A DNA stretch of 33,751 nucleotides from Sphingomonas sp. (lineage in GTDB: Bacteria > Pseudomonadota > Alphaproteobacteria > Sphingomonadales > Sphingomonadaceae). The DNA is taken from contig NZ_JACDDV010000009.1 of NCBI RefSeq assembly GCF_013816785.1, positions 1-33,751 of the forward strand. Direction: 5' to 3'. Below the pieces are notes generated by a model. It had not been told where the DNA came from and did no database searches. It saw only the letters and a list, made by a program, of their open reading frames with translations. The translations under genes were made by a program, and so were the position numbers. Positions 16,617 through 26,964 of the stretch are shown in pieces; the stretch's first letter is position 1, and every line of letters begins with the position of its first letter.

Positions 16617-17816
16617 GTGCCAAGTATCAGAACCATTGTCCTTTTCTTGATTGCCGGTCTCGCCGCGTCCTGCGCCAAGCCGGTCAGCGCCTGTTCGTCG
16701 CTAGCGAAATTCGCCAATTCTTCATTGGATGCGTCGGGCGCCCTGATCGACTGCATTAAGAAAACGGCCCACGGTGGGCGGCTCGAGCTTCCCCCTGCCA
16801 CCTATGTGGTGCGCCGCCAGGTTAGGATCGTGAAACCCCTCATCATCGCCACGGCCGGTGTAGCCGACAGCGCGCCCGGCTGCGACAGGCTCGGTGCGGG
16901 CCGCTGCGCGACTATCCGGATCGATCTCGACGGCTCGCTCAATCCCAATATCATGCCGGTCGAAGTTGCGGCCAATGGGATTAGCCTTATCCACCTAGTT
17001 GTCGAGGGCAGCACCAACTCGATGCGGCGCGCCGATTGCAGCCAGGCGGACCGACGGCCGCTGGGCGGCGGACTTAGAGTACTCGGGTCGAATTTCGTGC
17101 TTCGCAAGTCGCTGCTCCGCAATTTTACCTGCTACACCACGATGGAGGTGCTCGCCGGGTCCAACGCCCTGACGATCGAGGATAATTTCATCGGCCCAAA
17201 CGGCGACCATCGGCCCGGCGAGATCTGGAGCGACGGAATCACGATACACGACAGCGAGGACTCCGTCGTTCGCCGCAACGTCTTTAGCGACAACACTGAT
17301 GTCCAGTTGATCCTCGGCGGCTGTCGCCGGTGCCGGATCGAGAGCAATCAATTCCGCCACAGCGGCGTCTTTGCGAAGGCGTCGTTCGCCGAACTCATGC
17401 TGCAAGCTTTTCCGAGCACAAGCGGCGACTATACCGGGACCGTCGTGACCGGAAACCGGATCGACTGCGGGAAGAGCCGGCGGTGCGGCTATGGCATCAT
17501 GGTCGGCGCCAATCCGTGGAAGGCGGGTGATAACCCCCGTTATCCGGGCGCGATGTTTGGCGGGAAGATTACGGGTAACGTCGTTAGCAATGCCCTGATC
17601 GGGATCAACGTCGACGCTCCGACCGGACCGGTCGAAATCCATGGCAATACGGTCCAGACGTCGGGCGGGACGCACCGGTCGGACTGTGGCATGCGCAACT
17701 GGCCGGCCGTCAACATGGGCCCAGGCGCGGCCAAATGGGTTCGGGGAGATCCGTCCAACCAGGCAGAGGGCCAGGCAAGCACCTCGGGCTGTATATTGAA
17801 CCGCCAGTCCGACTAG
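16617..17816 (+). CDS. Right-handed parallel beta-helix protein, Cys-rich putative lipoprotein
   Basis: About 399 aa from a GTG at 16617, which has AGGGGA just upstream. The N-terminus (VPSIRTIVLFLIAGLAASC) fits a lipoprotein signal with lipobox AASC. The rest has pectate-lyase-like repeats: ALIDCIKKTAHGGRLELPPATYVV, GISLIHLVVEG, NFVLRKSLLRNF, ALTIEDNFIGPNG, DSVVRRNVFSDN, CRIESNQFRHSG, TVVTGNRIDCG, GKITGNVVSNALIGINVDA and PVEIHGNTVQTS. These N-rich turns at ~20-25 residue spacing mark a beta-helix. About 13 Cys occur, several paired closely (GCRRC; DCGKSRRC). No catalytic residue is identified; polysaccharide binding or cleavage is the family theme. In-frame codons continue upstream through the EVE gene in another frame but are not the gene start. 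Confidence 0.82.
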   Translation: MPSIRTIVLFLIAGLAASCAKPVSACSSLAKFANSSLDASGALIDCIKKTAHGGRLELPPATYVVRRQVRIVKPLIIATAGVADSAPGCDRLGAGRCATIRIDLDGSLNPNIMPVEVAANGISLIHLVVEGSTNSMRRADCSQADRRPLGGGLRVLGSNFVLRKSLLRNFTCYTTMEVLAGSNALTIEDNFIGPNGDHRPGEIWSDGITIHDSEDSVVRRNVFSDNTDVQLILGGCRRCRIESNQFRHSGVFAKASFAELMLQAFPSTSGDYTGTVVTGNRIDCGKSRRCGYGIMVGANPWKAGDNPRYPGAMFGGKITGNVVSNALIGINVDAPTGPVEIHGNTVQTSGGTHRSDCGMRNWPAVNMGPGAAKWVRGDPSNQAEGQASTSGCILNRQSD

Positions 17817-17890
17817 CTGCCCGTCGCAGATATGTGAAAGTCGGCGATATAGGCTTCGCCTCAAAACCGCCCTTCAGCGCCGGAACGGCC

Positions 17891-17930
17891 CAAACAAAAA
17901 GGGCCGCCCGGCGATGCATCGCCGGGCGAC
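17891..17930 (-). terminator. Strong intrinsic terminator for the small secreted protein gene
   Basis: 17905-17928 is a perfect 24-bp palindrome with half-site CGCCCGGCGATG. Read on the minus strand it is followed by GCC and then CTTTTTGTTTG (complement of 17890-17900), a textbook U-run. It ends the gene at 17952-18422. On the plus strand there is no T-run, so it terminates only minus-strand transcripts well. Confidence 0.85.
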
Positions 17931-17951
17931 CCCAAATCGCTTCTGGCAAGA

Positions 17952-18422
17952 TTAGCGCAGGATCGCGCTGATCACCTGCTGTATCAGCATCGACTGGGGA
18001 TCGACTTGGTACAGGTAGCCGTTATTGTAATAATAGCGGTCCGACTGATCTAGGCTGTATTGATTGCGCAGGTAATCGGGGATCTGGTTATAGGTCCAAA
18101 GATTGCCGAAATTGCGATTGTAACGCTGTCCGATGTTGTATTGCTTCTTCGCCTGACCCGGAGGCGTGCAGCCATTGTGCCGCTTGGCGAGGCCCGGAGG
18201 GCAACTGCCGCGCGTGTCGAGGGCGTAGAGACGTCCGTAGCGGTCGCTCGTCACTAATCCGCGATGGGCCTTACCGACCGCTTTGGCGGTGGCCTTGCCC
18301 CCGCCGTGGCTCATCGTCGCGTGATTGGCGTGGCCCTTACCCTTGCCATTGTTGGGATGGGCGGCCAGTGGGCCGGTCGAAGCAAGTGCCGCGACGCCGG
18401 CGAGCAAGATTAGTTTTTTCAT
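17952..18422 (-). CDS. Small secreted protein with CPPGLAK / CTPPGQAK motifs
   Basis: A 156-aa protein with a clear signal peptide (MKKLILLAGVAALASTGPLAA, cleavage about residue 21), so it is periplasmic or outer-membrane associated. The mature start is His/Gly/Lys-rich (HPNNGKGKGHANHATMSHGGGKA). A paired motif follows: SCPPGLAKRHNGCTPPGQAKKQ, in which two similar Pro-Pro-Gly units each carry one Cys. The C-terminal part is Tyr/Asn/Gln-rich (NIGQRYNRNFGNLWTYNQIP...RYYYNNGYLYQVDP). It resembles RcnB-like small envelope proteins, which also end in a Tyr-rich beta segment. No function is assigned; metal binding by the His-rich part is only a guess. It is monocistronic with a strong terminator. 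Confidence 0.82.
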   Translation of the reverse strand: MKKLILLAGVAALASTGPLAAHPNNGKGKGHANHATMSHGGGKATAKAVGKAHRGLVTSDRYGRLYALDTRGSCPPGLAKRHNGCTPPGQAKKQYNIGQRYNRNFGNLWTYNQIPDYLRNQYSLDQSDRYYYNNGYLYQVDPQSMLIQQVISAILR

Positions 18423-18711
18423 TGCCTAGTCCTCATGTTTAGCCGACTCGATCCGCGCAAGGCGGAGGCCGGCATATCGAAGGTTGGCGCACAATGTGCG
18501 GGCATAAAAACCTTCCTATGAGTCTACTAACCAACACTTCCCTTGTAAGTTGCACCGTTCATCCGCCCGCAATCATTCAATTTGGAGCGCGATCATCGCT
18601 CTCGCAGCTAATCGGCTGGAGTTTGCCGATCGGCCCGACGATTTTTCCTTGGCCGTAGGGCGATGGCTGCATTCGCCGTGGCATTATCACCTTATGCTTG
18701 GCGGCTTCGGC

Positions 18712-20550
18712 TTACGCCGCGATCTTAGCCCTCGAAGCCCTCTTGCGCTCGTGGGGGTCAAGGAAGCGTTTGCGTAGACGGATCGAAGCCGGAGTGACTT
18801 CGACCAGCTCGTCCTCGTCGATGTAGGCCAGCGCCTGCTCGAGCGTGAGCCGCTTGGGCGGGGTGAGCCGGATGGCGTCGTCCTTGCCACCCGAAGCGCG
18901 GAAGTTAGTCAGTTGCTTGGCCTTCATCGGGTTGACCTCGAGATCGTCGGTCTTGGCGTTCTCGCCGATGATCATCCCTTCGTAGAGCGGGTCGCCCGGC
19001 GCGACCATCAGGATGCCGCGTTCCTCGAGGAAACCGAGCGCATAGGCGTTGGCCTGGCCCGAGCCGTTGGAGATCAGCACGCCGTTCTTGCGGCCCTCGA
19101 TAACGCCCTTGTAGAAGCCGTAGCGCTCGAAAATGCGGTTCATCAGGCCGGTGCCGCGGGTATCCGACAAAAACTCGCCATGATAGCCGATCAGGCCACG
19201 CGAAGGAGCGGAGAAGGTGATGCGGGTCTTGCCGCCACCCGACGGCCGCATATCGGTCATCTCCGCCTTGCGCAGCGCCATCTTGTCGATGACCGTGCCC
19301 GAATATTCGTCGTCAACGTCGATCACGACAGTCTCATAGGGCTCGGTGCGCTTGCCGTCCTCATCCTCGCGATAGAGGACGCGCGGGCGGCTGATGCCGA
19401 GCTCGAAGCCTTCGCGGCGCATCATCTCGATCAGCACGCCGAGCTGCAATTCGCCGCGCCCGGCGACTTCGAAACTATCCTTGTCGGAAGCCTCGGTGAC
19501 CTTGATCGCGACGTTGGATTCGGCCTCGCGGAACAGGCGGTCGCGGATCATGCGACTGGTTACCTTGGTGCCCTCGCGCCCGGCCATCGGACTGTCGTTG
19601 ACGGCGAAGCGCATCGACAGCGTCGGCGGGTCGATCGGCTGGGCGTGAAGGGGATCGCTGACCGACGGGTCGGCGATGGTGTCTGCGACGGTCGCGGTGG
19701 TCATGCCGGCGATCGAGATGATGTCGCCCGCCCCGGCCTGCTCGACCGGAACCCGCTCAAGCCCGCGGAACGCCATCAGCTTCGATGCGCGACCGGTCTC
19801 GACAATCTTGCCGTCGGGACTAAGCGCGTGGATCGGCGCATTGGTCTTGATCGAGCCCGAGAACACTAGCCCGGTCAGAATGCGGCCGAGGAAATTGTCC
19901 CGGTCGAGCAGCGTGACCAGAAATTTGAACGGCCCGTCGGGGTCTGCAGACGGCGCGGGCACATGGCTGACGATCGTCTCGAACAATGGGCTGAGTGTGC
20001 CCTCACGAAGGTCGTCGGTTTCGCCGGCATAGCCGTTGCGACCGCTGGCGTAGAGCACCGGAAAGTCGAGCTGCTCGTCGCTGGCGTCGAGCAGGACGAA
20101 CAGATCGAACACCTCGTCGAGAACTTCCGATGCGCGCGCATCGGGGCGGTCGATCTTGTTGACCACGACGATCGGCTTCAATCCCAGCGCAAGCGCCTTG
20201 CCGGTGACGAACTTGGTCTGCGGCATCGGCCCTTCGGCGGCGTCGACAAGCAGGATGACCCCGTCGACCATCGACAGGATGCGCTCGACCTCGCCGCCGA
20301 AATCGGCATGGCCGGGCGTGTCGACGATATTGATATGCGTGGTCGTCCCGTCAGCACTTGGCCACTCGACCGAAGTGCATTTGGCCAGAATGGTAATCCC
20401 GCGCTCTTTCTCCAAGTCGTTCGAATCCATCGCCCGTTCCTCGACGCGCTGATTGTCGCGGAAGGTGCCCGATTGGCGGAAGAGCTGATCGACGAGCGTG
20501 GTCTTGCCATGATCGACGTGGGCGATGATCGCCACGTTGCGAGAGGTCAT
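18712..20550 (-). CDS. typA: Ribosome-associated GTPase TypA/BipA
   Basis: A translational GTPase that binds the 70S ribosome in an EF-G-like manner and helps 50S assembly and stress or cold adaptation. The protein is 612 aa from the ATG at 20550. Motifs: G1 AHVDHGKTT (about 9-17), KERGITI switch region, G3 [14 protein letters not shown] and G4 NKID. Domain II, the EF-G III and V-like domains and the TypA-specific C-terminal domain follow ([50 protein letters not shown]). It ends with a basic tail ([18 protein letters not shown]). In-frame codons extend 19 residues upstream but lack a good start context. A 9-bp inverted repeat lies 20-58 bp upstream of the start. Transcribed alone. Confidence 0.97.
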   Translation of the reverse strand: MTSRNVAIIAHVDHGKTTLVDQLFRQSGTFRDNQRVEERAMDSNDLEKERGITILAKCTSVEWPSADGTTTHINIVDTPGHADFGGEVERILSMVDGVILLVDAAEGPMPQTKFVTGKALALGLKPIVVVNKIDRPDARASEVLDEVFDLFVLLDASDEQLDFPVLYASGRNGYAGETDDLREGTLSPLFETIVSHVPAPSADPDGPFKFLVTLLDRDNFLGRILTGLVFSGSIKTNAPIHALSPDGKIVETGRASKLMAFRGLERVPVEQAGAGDIISIAGMTTATVADTIADPSVSDPLHAQPIDPPTLSMRFAVNDSPMAGREGTKVTSRMIRDRLFREAESNVAIKVTEASDKDSFEVAGRGELQLGVLIEMMRREGFELGISRPRVLYREDEDGKRTEPYETVVIDVDDEYSGTVIDKMALRKAEMTDMRPSGGGKTRITFSAPSRGLIGYHGEFLSDTRGTGLMNRIFERYGFYKGVIEGRKNGVLISNGSGQANAYALGFLEERGILMVAPGDPLYEGMIIGENAKTDDLEVNPMKAKQLTNFRASGGKDDAIRLTPPKRLTLEQALAYIDEDELVEVTPASIRLRKRFLDPHERKRASRAKIAA

Positions 20551-20569
20551 TTCGATGTCCCGGAGTAGA

Positions 20570-20608
20570 GTTGCCGCGCCCGTAGCCGAAATGGTGCGAC
20601 GCGGCAAC
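20570..20608. repeat. Inverted repeat upstream of typA
   Basis: GTTGCCGCG (20570-20578) pairs perfectly with CGCGGCAAC (20600-20608) around a 21-nt loop. A second, partly overlapping pair is GAAATGG (20588-20594) with CCATTTC (20621-20627). It lies between typA (minus) and the small gene at 20665 (plus), so it could be an operator or, in the typA leader, an RNA hairpin. The two structures cannot form at once, which would allow alternative folding. Confidence 0.5.
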
Positions 20609-20664
20609 CGCAGCTCGCCGCCATTTCAAACGTTTGTGCTGGTCAGAGAGTGAGGAGAATGACG

Positions 20665-20838
20665 ATGCCGCAGGGTGACAAGGGCGCCTATACCGACAAG
20701 CAAAAGCGCAAGGCCAAGCATATCGAGGAAGGCTATAAGAAAGACGGCGTGAGCCACAAGGAGGCCGAGGCGCGCGCCTGGGCGACGGTCAACAAGCAGG
20801 ACGGCGGCGGCAAGAAATCCGGCTCGGGCCGCAAATAG
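20665..20838 (+). CDS. Small hydrophilic protein, 'plasmid stabilization protein'-like family
   Basis: A 57-aa protein, MPQGDKGAYTDKQKRKAKHI..., very rich in Lys, Gly, Glu and Asp, with a Gly/Lys/Ser tail (DGGGKKSGSGRK). The GAGGAG at 20652-20657 fits the ATG at 20665 rather than the one at 20659. Small chromosomal proteins with the pattern TDKQKRKA..HI..GY...G....EAE.RAWATVNK are common in alpha- and betaproteobacteria and are often labelled plasmid stabilization proteins, apparently by transferred annotation. Nothing here suggests a toxin-antitoxin pair: no second small gene is adjacent. It may be a stress-related, intrinsically disordered protein; function unknown. It ends 15 bp before the marR stop on the opposite strand. 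Confidence 0.8.
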   Translation: MPQGDKGAYTDKQKRKAKHIEEGYKKDGVSHKEAEARAWATVNKQDGGGKKSGSGRK

Positions 20839-20853
20839 GCTGGCGCGGTCGGC

Positions 20854-21267
20854 CTAGCGCGGCAGGCGTTCGAGGATCTCGATCCCGCGTTCGAGCGCGC
20901 GGAGTTCGCTGGCGGCGAGCTTGCCTAGGCGGCCTTCGAGTGAGCCGTCGGCTGCCGGCGGGCGCACCAGCACCTGCCGGCCCTGGTCGGTCAGGCGCAG
21001 CGCGAGGCGGCGGCGATTGTCGGGATCTGCTTGCCGCTCGACCAGCCCGCCTCGGACCAGCGTATCAACTGCCCGGCTGACTGCCGGTGCGCCGCGCTTC
21101 ACCTTGGCCGCGACCTGATTGAGCGTCGCCGGCTCGGCCGTTTGCACCGCAGCGAGCAGTTCGCGCTGCTGGCCCATCGCCTTCGCCGCGGCGGTATCAC
21201 CGCCGAGTTGTTCGATAAGCCGGGCGAAGCGCGACGCGATTGCCGACGGTGATGCATTTCCCCACAT
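20854..21267 (-). CDS. MarR family transcriptional regulator
   Basis: A 137-aa winged-helix protein from the ATG at 21267; a TTG at 21318 would add 17 residues but would run through the operator. The DNA-binding region is about 50-105: ATLNQVAAKVKRGAPAVSRAVDTLVRGGLVERQADPDNRRRLALRLTDQGR, with the recognition helix in APAVSRAVDTLV and the wing in DPDNRRRLALRLT. It is divergent from the MFS transporter with a palindrome between the starts, the classic layout of an autoregulated repressor that controls an efflux pump. No Cys in the sequence suggests redox sensing; the ligand is unknown. The N-terminal and C-terminal helices form the likely dimer interface. Confidence 0.9.
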   Translation of the reverse strand: MWGNASPSAIASRFARLIEQLGGDTAAAKAMGQQRELLAAVQTAEPATLNQVAAKVKRGAPAVSRAVDTLVRGGLVERQADPDNRRRLALRLTDQGRQVLVRPPAADGSLEGRLGKLAASELRALERGIEILERLPR

Positions 21268-21290
21268 GAAATTGAAGCTACCAAAGATTT

Positions 21291-21315
21291 CGTATTTAGC
21301 AAATTTGCTTATACG
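21291..21315. promoter_or_regulatory. Palindromic MarR operator between marR and MFS genes
   Basis: The core AGCAAATTTGCT (21298-21309) is a perfect 12-bp palindrome. Outer arms CGTAT (21291-21295) and ATACG (21311-21315) also pair, offset by one base (TT on the left, T on the right). The site sits in the 53-bp gap between the divergent starts (21267 and 21321). On the minus strand TTGCGT (complement of 21314-21319) could be the marR -35, with the palindrome lying across the spacer. Binding would therefore block both directions. Confidence 0.8.
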
Positions 21316-21320
21316 CAACC

Positions 21321-22517
21321 ATGATGGCCAGCCGCCCCGCCCTTCCCTGCCCAGCTCTCCCCCGTACCGTCTGGGTGCTTGGCATCGTCAGCCTGCTGAT
21401 GGACCTGTCAAGCGAGATTTATCATGCACTGCTGCCGGCCTTCCTGACCGTCACGCTCGGCCTGCCGGTGGCGGCAATGGGAGCGCTCGACGGCATCGCC
21501 GAAGCGACAGCCAATATGGCCAAGCTGGTCTCCGGCCGTCTCAGCGATCGGCAGCAGAAGCGCAAGAAATGGGTGCTGATCGGCTACGGCTTGGGGGCGC
21601 TGTCGAAACCGCTGTTTCCGCTGGCAACGACCGCGCTGCCGGTGCTCGGTGCGCGCTTCATCGACCGCATCGGCAAGGGTATTCGCGGCGCGCCCAGGGA
21701 TGCGATGATCGCCGACGAGACCCCGCCCGAGCTACGCGGCCGCGCCTTCGGACTGCGCCAGTCGCTCGACACCGTCGGCGCCTTCCTCGCCCCGCTCGCC
21801 GCGGTCGGGCTGATGCTGTGGTTCGCCGGCGATATCCGCTCGGTGTTCTGGGTGGCGGTAATCCCGGCCGCGCTGTCGTTCGCATTCGCGGCGACGATGC
21901 TGCGCGAAAGCCGCGACAGCGCGCCGGTCAAGGCCAAGATGAAGTTCGCCGGCTTCCGCTCGCTCGATCCCCGGGTCAAGCGGCTGATCGGAGTAGGTTT
22001 TCTGTTCGGGCTGGCGCGCTTTTCGGAGAGTTTCCTGATCTTGAAGGCGATGGATGCTGGACTCGCCACCCAATGGTCGCCGCTGGTCCTGACGCTGTTC
22101 AACCTGTCCTACCTGGTACTGGCCTATCCGGCGGGCATTCTGAGCGACCGGATCGATCCCAAGACACTGCTGCTTGGCGGGATCGCATTGCTGGTCGCCG
22201 CGGACCTGTGGCTGGCCGAGGCGGCGGCGCTGTGGGCGGTGGCGATCGGCGTGCTGTTGTGGGGCGCGCACATGGCGCTGACCCAGGGGATTTTCAGTCG
22301 GATGATCGCCGATGCCGCGCCCGAAGGCCAGCGCGCGACAAGTTTCGGCGCCTTTTTCTTCATGAACGGCATCGCCGCGCTGCTCGCCAGTTTCGGCGCA
22401 GGCCTTCTGTGGGACCGGGGCGGGCAGTCCGCGACCTTCCTGTCCGCCGCCGGGGTCGCCGCGCTCGCCGGCATGATGCTGCTGCTCTCGCCGAAAAGAT
22501 CAATCGCGGCGCGTTGA
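21321..22517 (+). CDS. MFS transporter, probable efflux
   Basis: A 398-aa integral membrane protein with about 12 hydrophobic segments. The loop between TM2 and TM3 carries a basic motif (GRLSDRQQKRKKWVLIGYGLG), the MFS motif A region. FIDRIGKGIRGAPRDAMIADETPPELRGRAFGLRQSLDTVGAFLAPL is typical of a drug/arabinose-efflux-like MFS subgroup. A central cytoplasmic loop lies at about 185-215. The ATG at 21321 is only 5 bp after the operator and has no ribosome-binding site; TATACG at 21310-21315 could be a -10, which would make a leaderless message. Otherwise translation may start at a later GTG. The 3' end overlaps the cytochrome b561 gene by 18 bp. The substrate is unknown; control by the divergent MarR is inferred. 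Confidence 0.9.
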   Translation: MMASRPALPCPALPRTVWVLGIVSLLMDLSSEIYHALLPAFLTVTLGLPVAAMGALDGIAEATANMAKLVSGRLSDRQQKRKKWVLIGYGLGALSKPLFPLATTALPVLGARFIDRIGKGIRGAPRDAMIADETPPELRGRAFGLRQSLDTVGAFLAPLAAVGLMLWFAGDIRSVFWVAVIPAALSFAFAATMLRESRDSAPVKAKMKFAGFRSLDPRVKRLIGVGFLFGLARFSESFLILKAMDAGLATQWSPLVLTLFNLSYLVLAYPAGILSDRIDPKTLLLGGIALLVAADLWLAEAAALWAVAIGVLLWGAHMALTQGIFSRMIADAAPEGQRATSFGAFFFMNGIAALLASFGAGLLWDRGGQSATFLSAAGVAALAGMMLLLSPKRSIAAR

Positions 22518-23078
22518 GGGCAGCGGCGGAAGCCGGCCCGACGCGGCATCACGGGCGATAAGGTGATGATAGATCGCGGCGGATATGTGAATAACCACCA
22601 AGGCAATCGTCGTCCACACCAGGATTTGGTGGACCTCGCCGAACGCCTCGCCGTCCCCGATGGGAAGCGCGGGGATACGCATTCCCCACAGTAGATCGAC
22701 CCACCCGTCCTTGGACCGCTCCGACACCGCGATCAGCCCGGTGAGCGGGAGTGCGAACAGCATCACGTAGACGATGCGGTGACTCCAGACCGCGGCGAAT
22801 CGATCCCACTTCGGAAGCTCGGCGGGATAGGGCGGCGGCGGATTGAATAGCCGGTACGCGAGCCGAATTCCGGCGGCGAGCAAGATCGTCGCACCAAGTG
22901 TCTTGTGAACCGTGAGCAGTTCCATGCGCGCCGGCCCGCGAGGGAGGTCAGCGAAGCGGAGTCCGACATAGATTTGAGCCAGCACCAAAATCCCGGTAAT
23001 CCAGTGGATCCAGGCCGCCCCGCGCGAATAACGCACCGTCGCGTCGCCGGTGGTTTCCTCGACCATATAATCGCTCAT
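22500..23078 (-). CDS. Cytochrome b561 family protein
   Basis: A 192-aa inner-membrane protein with four membrane helices and two probable b-type haems. Candidate axial His residues are at the start or end of helices: WIHWITGILVLAQIYVG, LLTVHKTLGATILLAAG, VWSHRIVYVMLFALPLTG and HQILVWTTIALVVIHISAAIYHH. It is the CybB-type cytochrome, which oxidises ubiquinol and passes electrons to oxygen (superoxide oxidase activity is known for E. coli CybB). The start could be the ATG at 23078 or at 23066. It lies 27 bp downstream of the fadB-like stop on the same strand, so it may be carried on that transcript. No partner electron acceptor is adjacent. Confidence 0.9.
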   Translation of the reverse strand: MSDYMVEETTGDATVRYSRGAAWIHWITGILVLAQIYVGLRFADLPRGPARMELLTVHKTLGATILLAAGIRLAYRLFNPPPPYPAELPKWDRFAAVWSHRIVYVMLFALPLTGLIAVSERSKDGWVDLLWGMRIPALPIGDGEAFGEVHQILVWTTIALVVIHISAAIYHHLIARDAASGRLPPLPSTRRD

Positions 23079-23105
23079 CGCCTTTTCCCCTGCCGGTTGC
23101 CGCCG

Positions 23106-25166
<2,061 letters not shown>

Positions 25167-25335
25167 CGGGGTCTCCAGCAGGATTTTGCGCGAGATAAAG
25201 TTGATGAAGTTGATGCTACCGCGCGATTCCGGCCAGGTCTAAACTTCGGGCCTGACGAAAGGCGCGACTCGCGGACAATTTGGACCGCGAAAAGCCTAGG
25301 CAAAAAGCGGGCTTGTAGGACAGGATTTTCGGCGC

Positions 25336-26085
<750 letters not shown>

Positions 26086-26095
26086 CTTAGCCTCG

Positions 26096-26175
26096 TTCCC
26101 CGGCGAAGGCCGAGGTCCAGGGTGCTGCGCAAGCAGCGCCCTCCGCGCTCCTGGGCCCCGGCCTACGCCGGGGAA
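26096..26175. repeat. Large palindromic intergenic repeat inside the SDR operon
   Basis: Two 25-nt arms (26096-26120 and 26151-26175) are reverse complements at about 22 of 25 positions; the left arm starts TTCCCCGGCGAAGG. An inner hairpin, GGTGCTGC (26121-26128) with GCAGCGCC (26133-26140), sits in the loop. It resembles dispersed GC-rich palindromes seen in sphingomonad genomes. It lies 10 bp upstream of the first SDR start and 10 bp after the second SDR stop, in a region that the two genes would share as mRNA. Confidence 0.7.
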
Positions 26176-26184
26176 CAACCAGAA

Positions 26185-26964
26185 TCATAACCCCACCCCA
26201 ATGGTCGAGCCGCCATCGACCACCATCACCTGCCCGGTCATGTAGGTCGAGGCGGGGGAGGCGAGGTAGACGGCGGCGCCGGCGATCTCATGCGGAAGGC
26301 CGATGCGGCGCAGCGGGGTGCCGCGCGTCACCGCTTTCAGCGTCTCGGGATTTTCCCACAGCGCTTTGGCGAAGTCGGTCTTGATCAGGCCCGGCGCGAT
26401 GCAATTGACCCGCACGCCGCTCGGCCCAAATTCGGCGGCAAGGTTGCGCGCCAGTTGGAAGTCGGCTGCCTTAGAGATATTATAGGCGCCGATCATGGTC
26501 GAACTGGTCATCCCGCCGACCGACGACACGATGATGATCGAGCCCTCCTTGCGCTCGACCATTTCAGGCGCGGCCATCGCAATCAGCCAGTGGTTGGCGA
26601 TGACATTATTGTCGAGGATCTTGCGGAACTGGTCGTCGCTAATCCCCGCCATCGGCCCATAATAGGGGTTGGATGCCGCATTGCAGACGAGAACGTCGAT
26701 GCGACCGAACGCAGCCCGGGTTGCATAGACGAGCGCCTGCAGCGCCTCCTTGGACGAAATGCTGGCGGCGACGGCGATCGCGGTGCCGTCGCCGTGGGAG
26801 GCGTTGATTGTAGCGGCGACCTCGTCGCAGGCGTCCTGCTTGCGGCTCGAGATGACGACTTTCGCGCCGTGATCCGCGAGAGCTTCGGCAATGGCCCGAC
26901 CAATGCCGCGTGATGATCCGGTGACGATGGCGATCTTGCCTGAGAGGTCAAACAAAGCGCTCAT
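26185..26964 (-). CDS. Short-chain dehydrogenase/reductase (SDR), DHRS4-like
   Basis: A 259-aa classical SDR. The cofactor motif is [15 protein letters not shown] (14-28), and VISSRKQDA with Ser-Arg-Lys after beta-2 suggests NADPH preference. [12 protein letters not shown] replaces the usual NNAG. The catalytic set is Ser in IIVSSVGGM and Tyr-Lys in AYNISKAA. The C-terminus is [12 protein letters not shown]. Its pattern resembles DHRS4-type peroxisomal reductases acting on carbonyls, but the substrate is not readable. Its ATG overlaps the acyl-CoA dehydrogenase stop by 4 bp (ATGA), so the two are translated together. Confidence 0.93.
   Translation of the reverse strand: MSALFDLSGKIAIVTGSSRGIGRAIAEALADHGAKVVISSRKQDACDEVAATINASHGDGTAIAVAASISSKEALQALVYATRAAFGRIDVLVCNAASNPYYGPMAGISDDQFRKILDNNVIANHWLIAMAAPEMVERKEGSIIIVSSVGGMTSSTMIGAYNISKAADFQLARNLAAEFGPSGVRVNCIAPGLIKTDFAKALWENPETLKAVTRGTPLRRIGLPHEIAGAAVYLASPASTYMTGQVMVVDGGSTIGVGL

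Noticed and set aside
18550-18777. Small plus-strand frame between the secreted protein gene and typA
   Set aside because: It overlaps the typA 3' end, has no ribosome-binding site and no domain; the space is better explained as flanking sequence.
20665-20838. Toxin-antitoxin pair suggested by the 'plasmid stabilization' family name
   Set aside because: No second small gene is adjacent; the neighbour is a convergent marR gene.
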